The notes under the pieces are model-generated. The model worked only from the letters and a program-made list of their open reading frames with translations. It searched no databases and had not been told where the DNA came from. From the NCBI GenBank assembly GCA_045538835.1, contig JAZQEF010000002.1, positions 124,001 to 188,000 on the forward strand: 64,000 bases of DNA. Reading direction: 5' to 3'. The DNA is from RGIG6165 sp045538835. GTDB lineage: Bacteria > Bacillota > Clostridia > Oscillospirales > Feifaniaceae. Made by a program: the position numbers and the translations under genes. This document shows positions 34,332 through 42,846 of the stretch, piece after piece (position 1 is the stretch's first letter; the number at the start of each line of letters is the position of its first letter).

Positions 34332-34661
34332 GTGATTACAATAAAACAGAATTCATTGTCTTTTTTTACGGTTTTTATTCTCACAATGGGATTTTTCACA
34401 TTTCTCATAGCAATAGTGACGGTGGACAGAAATTCCGCCGCCTTAATCGGAGAGAGCGGCTTTTTTGCCCCCTCCTCCCCCTTTCTTCAAGGAGTAAAAA
34501 GTTTTTTTCAAGGGGCAGGACGCTTCTTCAAAGCGCTCGACAACCCTTGCTTTGCAGTTGTCAGAAACATATCGGTCAATCTGTTTAAAGGGGTTCTCAC
34601 ACTCTTCTCCCTTCCCGAACTCGTGCGCAGTTTTTTCGTTGAATTACTTTTAATGATATGA
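34332..34661 (+). CDS. Small membrane protein of unknown function
   Basis: About 106-109 aa, one hydrophobic helix near the N-terminus (FFTVFILTMGFFTFLIAIV), then a Phe-rich region with SFFQGAGRFFKALDN. I recognise no family. The start is odd: a GTG at 34332 overlaps the AGAGG site, while the codon at the best spacing (8 nt) is ATA at 34341; no ATG fits. It precedes lepA by 37 nt in the same direction, so the two may be cotranscribed. Codon pattern and the ribosome binding site support a real gene, with reservations. Confidence 0.5.
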   Translation: MITIKQNSLSFFTVFILTMGFFTFLIAIVTVDRNSAALIGESGFFAPSSPFLQGVKSFFQGAGRFFKALDNPCFAVVRNISVNLFKGVLTLFSLPELVRSFFVELLLMI

Positions 34662-34698
34662 TATAATGTGAAAATAACAATTTAGCGAGGTAGTGTAA

Positions 34699-36501
34699 TT
34701 GGATCGCAATCATATCAGAAACTTTTCAATAATTGCTCATATTGACCACGGCAAGTCAACACTTGCCGACAGGTTGCTCGAACTCACAGAAAACGTGGCA
34801 AAGCGTGATATGGAGGAGCAGCTTCTCGACAATATGGATCTCGAAAGAGAGAGGGGTATCACCATAAAAGCCCGCGCCGTAAAACTCGATTATACGGCGC
34901 CCGACGGTGAGAAGTATGAACTTAATTTGATAGACACTCCCGGACACGTCGACTTTAACTACGAGGTGTCGAGGAGTCTTGCCGCCTGCGAGGGCGCGAT
35001 ACTTATAGTCGATGCCGCACAGGGCATTGAAGCGCAGACGCTTGCAAACACCTATCTCGCCATTGAGGACAATCTTGAGATAGTCCCTGTAATAAACAAG
35101 ATAGACTTGCCTGCCGCCGACCCTGCCCGCGTCATTGGTGAGATAGAGGATATTATCGGTATCCCTGCGCAGGATGCGCCGCAGATATCGGCAAAAATGG
35201 GGCTTAATATCCCTGCCGTTTTAGATAAGATAATTTCGGATATTCCTGCCCCGCAAGGAGATGAGAATGCCCCGTTTAAAGCGCTTATTTTTGACTCATA
35301 CTATGACGCTTACAAGGGTGTTATAGTTTACGTGCGCGTGTTTGACGGTCAGCTCAGAGCAGGCGACACGATAAAGATGATGGCAACCGGCGCCGAATTC
35401 CAGGTCGTCGATGTCGGCTATCTGCGCGCAAGGCATATGGAGTCTGCCGAGAGGCTTTCGGCAGGTGAAGTCGGATTTATCACGGCAAGCATAAAAAATG
35501 TCAGCGATACCAGAGTCGGTGACACAGTCACAAGGACAGATGCTCCTGCCGCAGAGGCGCTTCCCGGCTACAAAGCGGTGCGTCCTATGGTGTTCTGCGG
35601 TATCTACCCTGCAGACGGTTCAAAGTACAACGACCTTCGCGATGCGCTTGACAAACTGCTTTTAAACGACGCTGCACTTTCATTTGAGCCTGAGACATCC
35701 ATTGCTCTGGGCTTTGGTTTCCGCTGCGGATTTTTAGGTCTTCTCCATATGGAGATAATTCAGGAACGTCTGGAGAGAGAGTTCAATCTCGACCTCATAA
35801 CGACCGCGCCCAGCGTTGTGTACAAAATAAAACTTACAAACGGTGAAACCGTATACTGCGACAACCCGACAAACTATCCGCCTGCGGCAAATATTGCGGA
35901 AGCATATGAGCCTATCGTAAAGGCAGACATCATTGCACCCAAAGACTATGTCGGAAGTATAATGGAACTCTGTCAGGAGAGGCGCGGTAATTTCAAGGAT
36001 ATGCAATATCTTGACCAGACGAGAGTTACGCTGCATTACGATATGCCTCTCAACGAAATAATATATGACTTCTTTGATGCGCTCAAATCACGCACAAGAG
36101 GATACGCTTCGCTCGACTACGAATTTGCCGATTACCAGAAGAGTGAACTTGTCAAACTCGATATACTTTTAAACGGTGATATTGTAGACGCACTCTCATT
36201 TATCGTCCATGCCGAGAAAGCATACACAAGAGGTCGACGTATTGCCGAAAAACTCAAAGAGAATATTCCGAGGCAGTTATTTGAAATACCCATACAGGCG
36301 GCAGTCGGCGGCAAAGTAATTGCACGCGAGACCGTCAAGGCAATGCGCAAGGACGTGCTTGCAAAATGTTACGGCGGCGATATAACACGTAAGAAAAAAC
36401 TGCTTGAAAAACAAAAGGAAGGCAAAAAGCGTATGCGCCAGCTCGGTACTGTCGATGTTCCGCAGGAGGCGTTTATGTCGGTACTCAAACTCGATGAGTA
36501 A
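34699..36501 (+). CDS. lepA: Elongation factor 4 (LepA)
   Basis: 600 aa. GTPase motifs AHIDHGKST, DTPGHVDF and NKID; EF-G-like domains II, III and V, then the LepA-specific C-terminal domain with KKKLLEKQKEGKKRMR. Remobilises stalled ribosomes and aids 30S biogenesis. Starts at TTG (34699), 8 nt after GCGAGG. Overlaps hemW by 8 nt; lepA-hemW is a conserved Bacillota pair usually followed by hrcA-grpE-dnaK-dnaJ, which here lies 5 kb away in the opposite direction. Confidence 0.97.
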   Translation: MDRNHIRNFSIIAHIDHGKSTLADRLLELTENVAKRDMEEQLLDNMDLERERGITIKARAVKLDYTAPDGEKYELNLIDTPGHVDFNYEVSRSLAACEGAILIVDAAQGIEAQTLANTYLAIEDNLEIVPVINKIDLPAADPARVIGEIEDIIGIPAQDAPQISAKMGLNIPAVLDKIISDIPAPQGDENAPFKALIFDSYYDAYKGVIVYVRVFDGQLRAGDTIKMMATGAEFQVVDVGYLRARHMESAERLSAGEVGFITASIKNVSDTRVGDTVTRTDAPAAEALPGYKAVRPMVFCGIYPADGSKYNDLRDALDKLLLNDAALSFEPETSIALGFGFRCGFLGLLHMEIIQERLEREFNLDLITTAPSVVYKIKLTNGETVYCDNPTNYPPAANIAEAYEPIVKADIIAPKDYVGSIMELCQERRGNFKDMQYLDQTRVTLHYDMPLNEIIYDFFDALKSRTRGYASLDYEFADYQKSELVKLDILLNGDIVDALSFIVHAEKAYTRGRRIAEKLKENIPRQLFEIPIQAAVGGKVIARETVKAMRKDVLAKCYGGDITRKKKLLEKQKEGKKRMRQLGTVDVPQEAFMSVLKLDE

Positions 36502-37699
36502 TTTTAAAAGAAAAGAAAGCAGGCAGCCTACGGTGTATTTCAGACCGCCTGTTAAAATAAAATCACTCGGTCTCTACATACACATACCGTTTTGTCAGCA
36601 CAAATGCAATTACTGCGATTTTTATTCGGTGTGCGATATAAAACAGAGTGACCGTTATATAGATGCGCTCATAAAACAGTTTGAAGATTATTCGGGCACA
36701 TCAGACAAATATTGTATAGACACCGTTTATATCGGCGGCGGGACGCCCTCGCTTCTCAAAAAGAAACAACTTAAGCGCTTATTTTCTGCCCTGAGAAAAA
36801 ATTTTAACATCTCCGAAGATGCAGAGATAACCTGCGAGGTAAATCCGGTCTCAGCCTCAAAAAAGATGCTTAAAGCCCTAAAAAAGCAAGGCGTAAACAG
36901 ACTGAGCATAGGTGTGCAGAGCGCGGATAATGAACTTTTAAAGACACTTGGCAGACTTCACACATGGGAAGATGCAGTTTCAACGGTTGAAACTGCAAGA
37001 AAACTTAAGTTTCAAAACATCAGCGTCGACTGTATGTATGCCCTGCCCGGGCAGACTAAAGAGGTCTTTTTTGACACTCTGGAAAAATTTGTAGCGCTGG
37101 GCGTAGAGCATATATCGCTGTATTCGCTCAAAATTGAAGAGAACACGCCTTTCCACATGATAAAGGACACTCTTGTTCTTCCCGATGAGGACAGCGAGAT
37201 AGATATGTATTTCGGTGCTATAGACTTTCTTGCAAAGCACGGTTTTCATCAATACGAGATATCAAACTTTGCAAAGGACTCATATGAGTGCCGCCATAAT
37301 TTAAAATACTGGAACTGCGAAGAATATCTCGGGCTTGGCGCGGCTGCGGCATCTCATTACGGTAACAGCCGTTTCACATTTGTGCGCGACATCAAAACAT
37401 ATTGCGACTGTGTTCTCGGCGGCACCGATGAGGGACTGCTCTGCGAGGAATACGACGCTCCGCTTACTGAATGTGTGGGCGACTATGTTATGCTCAAACT
37501 GCGCACAACCAGCGGAATTGTTATAAAAGATTTCAATTCACGCTTTCGCGGATATGACTTTGAAAAACTTTTCGGAGAAAAACTTGCACCTTTTGTAGAA
37601 AAAGGTCTTGTGGAAAAGAGCGAAAACGGTTATCATTTAAATCGTAAAGGTTTTTACGTATCAAATTATATACTGTCAACGATTCTTGACTTTGATTAA
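36494..37699 (+). CDS. hemW: HemW-like radical SAM heme chaperone
   Basis: 401 aa. Radical SAM motif Cys34-x3-Cys38-x2-Cys41 in IPFCQHKCNYCDF, then YIGGGTPS, GVQS and the HemN C-terminal domain with FHQYEISNFAK. HemW inserts heme into respiratory proteins and is often misnamed coproporphyrinogen III oxidase. The ATG overlaps the lepA stop (ATGAGTAA), so translation is probably coupled. It has about 20 extra residues before the usual KSLGLYIHIP start. Confidence 0.92.
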   Translation: MSNFKRKESRQPTVYFRPPVKIKSLGLYIHIPFCQHKCNYCDFYSVCDIKQSDRYIDALIKQFEDYSGTSDKYCIDTVYIGGGTPSLLKKKQLKRLFSALRKNFNISEDAEITCEVNPVSASKKMLKALKKQGVNRLSIGVQSADNELLKTLGRLHTWEDAVSTVETARKLKFQNISVDCMYALPGQTKEVFFDTLEKFVALGVEHISLYSLKIEENTPFHMIKDTLVLPDEDSEIDMYFGAIDFLAKHGFHQYEISNFAKDSYECRHNLKYWNCEEYLGLGAAAASHYGNSRFTFVRDIKTYCDCVLGGTDEGLLCEEYDAPLTECVGDYVMLKLRTTSGIVIKDFNSRFRGYDFEKLFGEKLAPFVEKGLVEKSENGYHLNRKGFYVSNYILSTILDFD

Positions 37700-37712
37700 T
37701 ACGGAGGATTTT

Positions 37713-38687
37713 ATGAAAAAATTTATCAGTATACTTCTTTGTCTTGCAATGCTGTTCTCACTTGCTGCCTGCGGTGACAAATATAAACTTGACGATGAAC
37801 AGATATTACTGGACGTTATGGACTGTGAACTTATCGACTGGCTCGATTATACAATAGTTAAATTTGACGTTGTAGAGCGTGTAACAGATGACGAGGCAGG
37901 CACAGAAACAATCACATTTACTGCAGATCTTGAAAACGACTACTCGGAAAAGACACTCAGCATGGACGTTATCTATGTCGATACCGAAGACGGTAAGAAG
38001 GCTATTTCGGAAGTGGCAGTAAACAATGAGAAACCCAACACTTTCAAACTCACCGCAGATTCGCTTACCAAACAGCTTCAACTCAGCCTTGCTATCGGCT
38101 ATTCGACATATACTTCAAGCAACGGCTCTGCAATATACAGTTATATGTTTATGGAACCCGATACTGACAATTACTCAGGCTACAACAGTTATATAAACGA
38201 GGGGGAATATGATATCATTTCATATGAATCCGACCTTGAAAATCTCTCTGCAAAGAGCCAGATTTATTTTGAAAAGACAGGCGAATACTTCAAGGTTACG
38301 GAAACGGTAAACTTTGAGTATTACTTTGACACCACCACTAACATGTGGCGAATAGAGTCAGCCGATGTCATCTCATCAAATGCCCAAAAGTTGGTGGACA
38401 GTTTTGAACTTACAACTATTGCGGTGATAGACAATGTGAATTACGATATCGTGCTTACAGACATCAATCCCGACGGCACATTTGTAGGTACTGCATCGGG
38501 CGCGGATATATCTGCTACACCTCTCAAAGGCACACGCCTCTGCGGCGCCAATATGGTGGGCAGACCGCACGGCGACAACCAGTCGTGGTATTACCTGATA
38601 GTTGCAGACCAACTTTCATCACTTTTCACAACCACAGGTTCACTTGATACAAAACCAAATTCAATAGTCGGCGGCGACGTAAAATAA
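37713..38687 (+). CDS. Lipoprotein of unknown function
   Basis: 324 aa. Lipoprotein signal with lipobox SLAAC (Cys20), acidic mature protein with no recognised domain. The ATG at 37713 has GGAGG 7 nt upstream and starts 13 nt after hemW stops, so it may be cotranscribed with lepA-hemW. Its signal peptide is nearly the same as that of the DUF3048 lipoprotein at 11144, probably only shared composition. Ends at a strong terminator. Confidence 0.8.
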   Translation: MKKFISILLCLAMLFSLAACGDKYKLDDEQILLDVMDCELIDWLDYTIVKFDVVERVTDDEAGTETITFTADLENDYSEKTLSMDVIYVDTEDGKKAISEVAVNNEKPNTFKLTADSLTKQLQLSLAIGYSTYTSSNGSAIYSYMFMEPDTDNYSGYNSYINEGEYDIISYESDLENLSAKSQIYFEKTGEYFKVTETVNFEYYFDTTTNMWRIESADVISSNAQKLVDSFELTTIAVIDNVNYDIVLTDINPDGTFVGTASGADISATPLKGTRLCGANMVGRPHGDNQSWYYLIVADQLSSLFTTTGSLDTKPNSIVGGDVK

Positions 38688-38694
38688 AAATAAA

Positions 38695-38730
38695 AAATCG
38701 GTATGGGATACATACCGATTTTTCTTTTTG
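38695..38730 (+). terminator. Terminator after lipoprotein gene
   Basis: AAAAATCGGTATG/CATACCGATTTTT 13-bp stem, GGATA loop, then CTTTTT. Confidence 0.92.
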
Positions 38731-38769
38731 GCAAAATAAATATATATTTTACCGGAAAGGAAAATCATT

Positions 38770-38931
38770 ATGGAAAAAAATTCAGATTACCGCAAGGGGC
38801 TTGACAAACTAGTTAGTAAAAATGTTGTTACACCCGACAACGAGAGTGAATATCTTGACCGCTCAATGGCGATCCCTGCGCAGGACCTCTTTAACAACAA
38901 AACAGAATGGGTAAAAGAACACGAAGTATAA
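38770..38931 (+). CDS. Small conserved-looking protein, 53 aa
   Basis: Begins MEKNSDYRKGLDKLVSKN and ends LFNNKTEWVKEHEV; soluble, acidic, no membrane segment. The ATG at 38770 is preceded by GGAAAGGA, and the stop runs straight into a strong bidirectional terminator, so it is a self-contained transcription unit end. I know no family. The tight ribosome binding site, lack of any competing ORF and terminator placement make it likely real; a clear promoter between 38731 and 38769 is not seen. Confidence 0.62.
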   Translation: MEKNSDYRKGLDKLVSKNVVTPDNESEYLDRSMAIPAQDLFNNKTEWVKEHEV

Positions 38932-38961
38932 AAACAGGTGACGAAAGTCACCTGTTTTTTT
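38930..38961. terminator. Bidirectional terminator
   Basis: AAAACAGGTGAC/GTCACCTGTTTT around GAAA tetraloop, between the small ORF and tex. Confidence 0.93.
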
Positions 38962-41101
38962 AATCTACTTTTTTAAGTGATATTCTCTTTTTTGCTACAT
39001 CAACGTCGAGTATCTCGACTTTGATTATGTCACCGACAGATACAATGTCCATCGCGCGTTTTACAAATTTGTCCGAAAGCTGGCTGATGTGGACGAGTCC
39101 GTCCTGGTGTACGCCAATATCGATAAACGCACCAAAGTCGGCAACATTTCTGACAGTGCCCTTGAGCACCATACCCTTTTTAAGGCTGTTTATGTCCATA
39201 ACATCGCTTCTGAGCATGGGCTGGGGCAATTCATCTCTCGGGTCGCGGCCCGGCTTTGCAAGTTCTTCCAAAATATCTTCAAGAGTAGGTATACCGATAC
39301 CTATTTTCCCTGCAACTTCTTCTTTGCCGCTTCGCTCAACTATGTTTTTTAGTGTTGCAATATTTTTATCTTTCACATCGTCAAGCGTAAAGCCGCAGAG
39401 TGAGAGCAGTTTTTCCACCGCACCGTAACTTTCGGGGTGGACTGAGGTATTATCAAGTATATCCTCACCGCCCGGAATCCTCAAAAATCCCGCGCACTGC
39501 TGATATGCCTTTTCGCCTATGCCCTTGACCTTTTTAAGTTCGCTTCTTTTCTTAAATCTCTTTGCTTCGGTGCGGAAATCAATAATATTCTGCGCCGTTT
39601 TCGCATTTATACCCGAAATGTGCGAGAGAAGCGGCGCTGAGGCGGTATTCAAATCAACGCCTACGCTATTAACACAGTATTCGACAACGCCATCAAGCGA
39701 AGCGGTGAGTTTTTTGGGGTCCATATCGTGCTGATACTGACCGACACCTATTGATTTGGGATCGATCTTTACAAGTTCGGCAAGCGGATCCTGCAATCTT
39801 CGCGCGATAGATACCGCACTTCTTAATGAAACGTCAAACTGCGGAAATTCCGCCGCGCCGAGTTTTGACGCCGAGTATACCGATGCCCCTGCTTCGGATA
39901 CGACCATATACTTAACATCTCTGTCAAGTTTTGAAATGAGCGAACTTACAAATATCTCACTCTCTTTTGATGCCGTTCCGTTGCCGATGGAAATTATGTC
40001 TATATTATGTTTTTCAATTAGACGGATAAGTGTTTTTTCCGCCTCTTCCGTCTTGTTCTGCGGAGGTGTGGGGTAAACGACCGTCGTATCAAGTACATCG
40101 CCCGTTTCGTTGACAACGGCAATTTTACAGCCAGTTCTATACGCAGGGTCAAAGCCCATTACCGTTTTGCCCTTTACAGGCGGTACAAGGAGAAGATTTT
40201 TAAGGTTTTCACCAAAAACCGCTATTGCCTGAGTCTGTGCGCTGTCGGTTATTATGCCTCTGACCTCATTCTCAACAGAGGGTGCGATAAGTCTTTCATA
40301 TCCATCCTCAGCCGCCTGTGCAACAAGTTCGCTTGACGGAGCGGCATTCCTGCGGCACATACGCACTTTGAGGAAGTTTATTATGTTCTCGCTATCTATC
40401 TCTATCTTGGCTGAAAGCACACCCTCTTTCTCGCCTCTGTTTACGGCAAGAAGTCTATGAGAAGCGACTTTTGAAAGCGGTTCCCTGTAATCGTAGTACA
40501 TACGGTAAACAGTGTCTTCTTCGGTCTTTGCCTTGCAGACGAGATATCCGTTCTTTTTGGTGTAATCCCTTATCCACTTTCTGAAATCCGCATTGTCCGA
40601 GACATTTTCTGCAATTATGTCCTTTGCGCCGTCAAGAGCCTGCTCGGCATTTTCAACGCCTTTTTCTTCATTGATATATTCTGCTGCAATTTCAAGCGGA
40701 TCTGCCCCATCCTGTGCAAGCAGTTTTTCTGCAAGCGGCTCAAGTCCCTTTTCTTTTGCAACGGTCGCCCTTGTTCTTCTTTTCGGTCTGAAAGGACGGT
40801 AAATATCATCAACTTCCGTCACGGTCTGTGCACTGCGCAGTGCTTTTTCTATTTCTTCTGTCAGTTTATCCTGTTCAGCAATAAGTCTTATTGTATCCTC
40901 TATCTTCTCATCTAAGTTGCGAAGATATGCCAGTCTGTCAAAGAGGTCACGAAGCACATTGTCATCAAGACTGCCCGTCGCTTCTTTACGGTATCTTGCA
41001 ATAAAAGGAATGGTATTTCCTTCATCTATAAGTTCTACCGCCGCTTTTGTCTGACTTTCTTTGATTTTGAGTTCATCCGAAAGTATTTTGATAATATCCA
41101 T
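38960..41101 (-). CDS. tex: Tex-family RNA-binding transcription accessory protein
   Basis: 713 aa. Tex N-terminal HTH-like region (IPFIARYRKEATGSLDD), central YqgF/RNase H-like domain (GFDPAYRTGCKIAVV about 315-330), helix-hairpin-helix (ISGINAKTAQNIIDFR), and a C-terminal S1 RNA-binding domain (GMVLKGTVRNVADFGAFIDIGVHQDGLVH region). Binds nucleic acid and supports growth and toxin expression in some pathogens. ATG overlaps the EamA stop by 1 nt. Confidence 0.96.
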   Translation of the reverse strand: MDIIKILSDELKIKESQTKAAVELIDEGNTIPFIARYRKEATGSLDDNVLRDLFDRLAYLRNLDEKIEDTIRLIAEQDKLTEEIEKALRSAQTVTEVDDIYRPFRPKRRTRATVAKEKGLEPLAEKLLAQDGADPLEIAAEYINEEKGVENAEQALDGAKDIIAENVSDNADFRKWIRDYTKKNGYLVCKAKTEEDTVYRMYYDYREPLSKVASHRLLAVNRGEKEGVLSAKIEIDSENIINFLKVRMCRRNAAPSSELVAQAAEDGYERLIAPSVENEVRGIITDSAQTQAIAVFGENLKNLLLVPPVKGKTVMGFDPAYRTGCKIAVVNETGDVLDTTVVYPTPPQNKTEEAEKTLIRLIEKHNIDIISIGNGTASKESEIFVSSLISKLDRDVKYMVVSEAGASVYSASKLGAAEFPQFDVSLRSAVSIARRLQDPLAELVKIDPKSIGVGQYQHDMDPKKLTASLDGVVEYCVNSVGVDLNTASAPLLSHISGINAKTAQNIIDFRTEAKRFKKRSELKKVKGIGEKAYQQCAGFLRIPGGEDILDNTSVHPESYGAVEKLLSLCGFTLDDVKDKNIATLKNIVERSGKEEVAGKIGIGIPTLEDILEELAKPGRDPRDELPQPMLRSDVMDINSLKKGMVLKGTVRNVADFGAFIDIGVHQDGLVHISQLSDKFVKRAMDIVSVGDIIKVEILDVDVAKKRISLKKVD

Positions 41102-41982
41102 TATTTTACTCCTACTTTTTTACTATCACTAAGTTCACTGATTATTGTCGAGCCGAGTATAAGCACCATTCCCACAACGCCCGTCCAGCCTATATTTTCA
41201 TCCCTGAAGACTATCGCAGATAATATTATTGCCGTTATCGGATCTATGTAACTGTAAAGTGCAACCGTCTGCGCCTTTAAATGTTCTATCGCGCCGAAAT
41301 AAAGTGCATACGCAACGCCCGTGTGCAGTACGCCCATAATAACAAGCATAATCACCGCAGTTGGATTTATGGTTGATACCACTTCACCCATATTCTCTGT
41401 CAGAAGTACATATGGTACAACGGTGAGTGCCGCAACAAAAAGCTGTACCACTGTCCTGTCATATGCAGGTACATCTTTTACCTTTTTGTTTATGATTATA
41501 TCACTTGCATACAGAGCCGCCGCACCAAGTGCAAGAAATGCGCCCGTTATACCCTTAAACCCCGTATCTAAAACACCCGATACAAAGACCATACCGACAA
41601 GCGCCGCCGCTATGCAGAGCGTTTTTTTGAGTGTCAGCCTCTCCCCCAAAAACGGCGAGCAGGCAAGCACAAATATCGGCGCCATATAGTAGCAGAGCGT
41701 TGCCACCGCCACCGAGGTGTAAAGATACGCTTCAAAAAGCAGTATCCAGTTAAATCCTATCGCCATGCCCGAAATGCAGAGAAGAACTATATCTTTCTTC
41801 GATTTGGTCAGTGCAAACTTTTGTTTTTTACAGAGCATCACACCGACTAAAAAAATCGTGCCGATAAAGCCCCTTGCCATAGCAAGTATGGAAGACGATA
41901 TATCTATATATCTTCGGAACACACCTATCGTACCGAATATCAGCACCGCAGACATGAGCATTAATTTTGACTTCTTTTCCAT
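41101..41982 (-). CDS. EamA/DMT-family transporter
   Basis: 293 aa with about 10 membrane helices in two EamA repeats (first half near 10-145, second 155-290; YSYIDPITAIILSAIVFRDE is the classic end-of-repeat motif). Drug/metabolite exporter superfamily; the substrate is unknown, and amino acids or nucleosides are usual. The ATG at 41982 has AAGGAG 4 nt upstream; the longer ORF start is unsupported. Directly upstream lies an operator-rich intergenic region, so it may be induced by a ligand-sensing repressor. Confidence 0.9.
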   Translation of the reverse strand: MEKKSKLMLMSAVLIFGTIGVFRRYIDISSSILAMARGFIGTIFLVGVMLCKKQKFALTKSKKDIVLLCISGMAIGFNWILLFEAYLYTSVAVATLCYYMAPIFVLACSPFLGERLTLKKTLCIAAALVGMVFVSGVLDTGFKGITGAFLALGAAALYASDIIINKKVKDVPAYDRTVVQLFVAALTVVPYVLLTENMGEVVSTINPTAVIMLVIMGVLHTGVAYALYFGAIEHLKAQTVALYSYIDPITAIILSAIVFRDENIGWTGVVGMVLILGSTIISELSDSKKVGVK

Positions 41983-42059
41983 AGTACTCCTTAAAATGTC
42001 ATAATATTTACATATTAACATAAAGAAAGTCCTATAGTAAAGCAATTTTATATTTGCTG

Positions 42060-42123
42060 ATTATATTGCATCGACACTTACTTAAGTAAGTTAGTAAACT
42101 TACTGACTTTATAAGAAAGTCAG
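42060..42123 (-). promoter_or_regulatory. Operator-like palindromes upstream of the EamA gene
   Basis: A perfect 16-bp palindrome ACTTACTTAAGTAAGT (42077-42092) is followed by AGTAAGTT-AGTA-AACTTACT (42088-42107) and hairpin CTGACTTT/AAAGTCAG (42103-42123). A minus-strand TATAAT (42065-42060) sits just downstream. TetR-type operators look like this. The GTCAGTAAGTT and TTACTAAC blocks recur at 9249-9274. Confidence 0.5.
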
Positions 42124-42354
42124 CGTGCGTCCTCGCAAAGTCCTCTTCGCTTCGTTTTTGCTATCCGCAAAAAACTTCGCCTGCTCCCTTGCTCGTCCTC
42201 TGTCCCACCACAACGCATTCCGCTAATGCTCCATTCTGCCTTGTGTCGGGAACCCTTTTTTCGCAAAGTGCGCTTCGTTAACAGGACGTCGGGGACGCCG
42301 TCCCCTACAGTTTAATTAAAACTTCGCAAGAAGTTTCTTCCACAATTCCGAATT
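42124..42354. repeat. Possible intergenic repeat element, no gene
   Basis: About 230 nt without credible ORF, markedly C/T-rich on this strand and unlike its surroundings. It contains GGACGTCGGGGACGCCGTCC, a near-palindrome near 42281-42303, and a GCAA-capped hairpin AAACTTC/GAAGTTT (42319-42336). The style resembles dispersed intergenic repeats of gut Clostridia. No second copy is present in this window, so repetition is unproven. Confidence 0.4.
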
Positions 42355-42383
42355 AAAAAAGAGATTGGAAACCAACCTCTTTT
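42355..42383 (-). terminator. rnhA (heat-shock operon) terminator
   Basis: Minus-strand stem AAAAGAGGTTGG/CCAATCTCTTTT then TT, overlapping the rnhA stop codon. Confidence 0.9.
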
Positions 42384-42846
42384 ATTCTTTTTCGTAGCCG
42401 TAGTCTTCAAATTTCGGGGAGTGGGAGGCTTCAACTGCAAGTTCGTCACAGCGGTTATTAAACTCGTTTTCCGCGTGGCCCTTTACCCAAGTCACTCTGA
42501 CAGAGTGTATGTCGGTAAGTGTGAGCAGTCTTTCCCAGAGGTCGATATTCTGCGCTTTTTTCTTGTCTGCCTTGCGCCAGCCGTTTTGCTGCCAACTTTT
42601 TGCCCAGCCTTTTTCCAGCCCGTCACACACATATTTTGAGTCGGTGACAAGTTCCACTTCACACGGCTCATTGAGCAGGGAGAGCCCCGTTATCGCGCCG
42701 AGAAGTTCCATTCTGTTGTTGGTGGTCTTGAAAAATCCTGCCGACACTTCTTTTTTAGCCGTGCCGTAACAGAGTATCGTTCCGTACCCGCCTGCACCTG
42801 GATTGCCGCTGCAAGCACCGTCTGAATATATCGTTACTTTTTTCAT
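42382..42846 (-). CDS. rnhA: Ribonuclease HI
   Basis: 154 aa. Catalytic acids Asp9 (YSDGACSGNPG), Glu47 region (NNRMELLGA), Asp69 region (VTDSKYV) and Asp in NNRCDELA. Cleaves RNA in RNA-DNA hybrids. It overlaps dnaJ by 4 nt as the last gene of hrcA-grpE-dnaK-dnaJ-rnhA, an unusual tie of R-loop removal to heat shock. Confidence 0.96.
   Translation of the reverse strand: MKKVTIYSDGACSGNPGAGGYGTILCYGTAKKEVSAGFFKTTNNRMELLGAITGLSLLNEPCEVELVTDSKYVCDGLEKGWAKSWQQNGWRKADKKKAQNIDLWERLLTLTDIHSVRVTWVKGHAENEFNNRCDELAVEASHSPKFEDYGYEKE

Noticed and set aside
42124..42301. Possible coding frames on the minus strand in the C/T-rich block
   Set aside because: Frames are short and interrupted, with no ribosome binding site or family resemblance; the block reads like intergenic repeat sequence.
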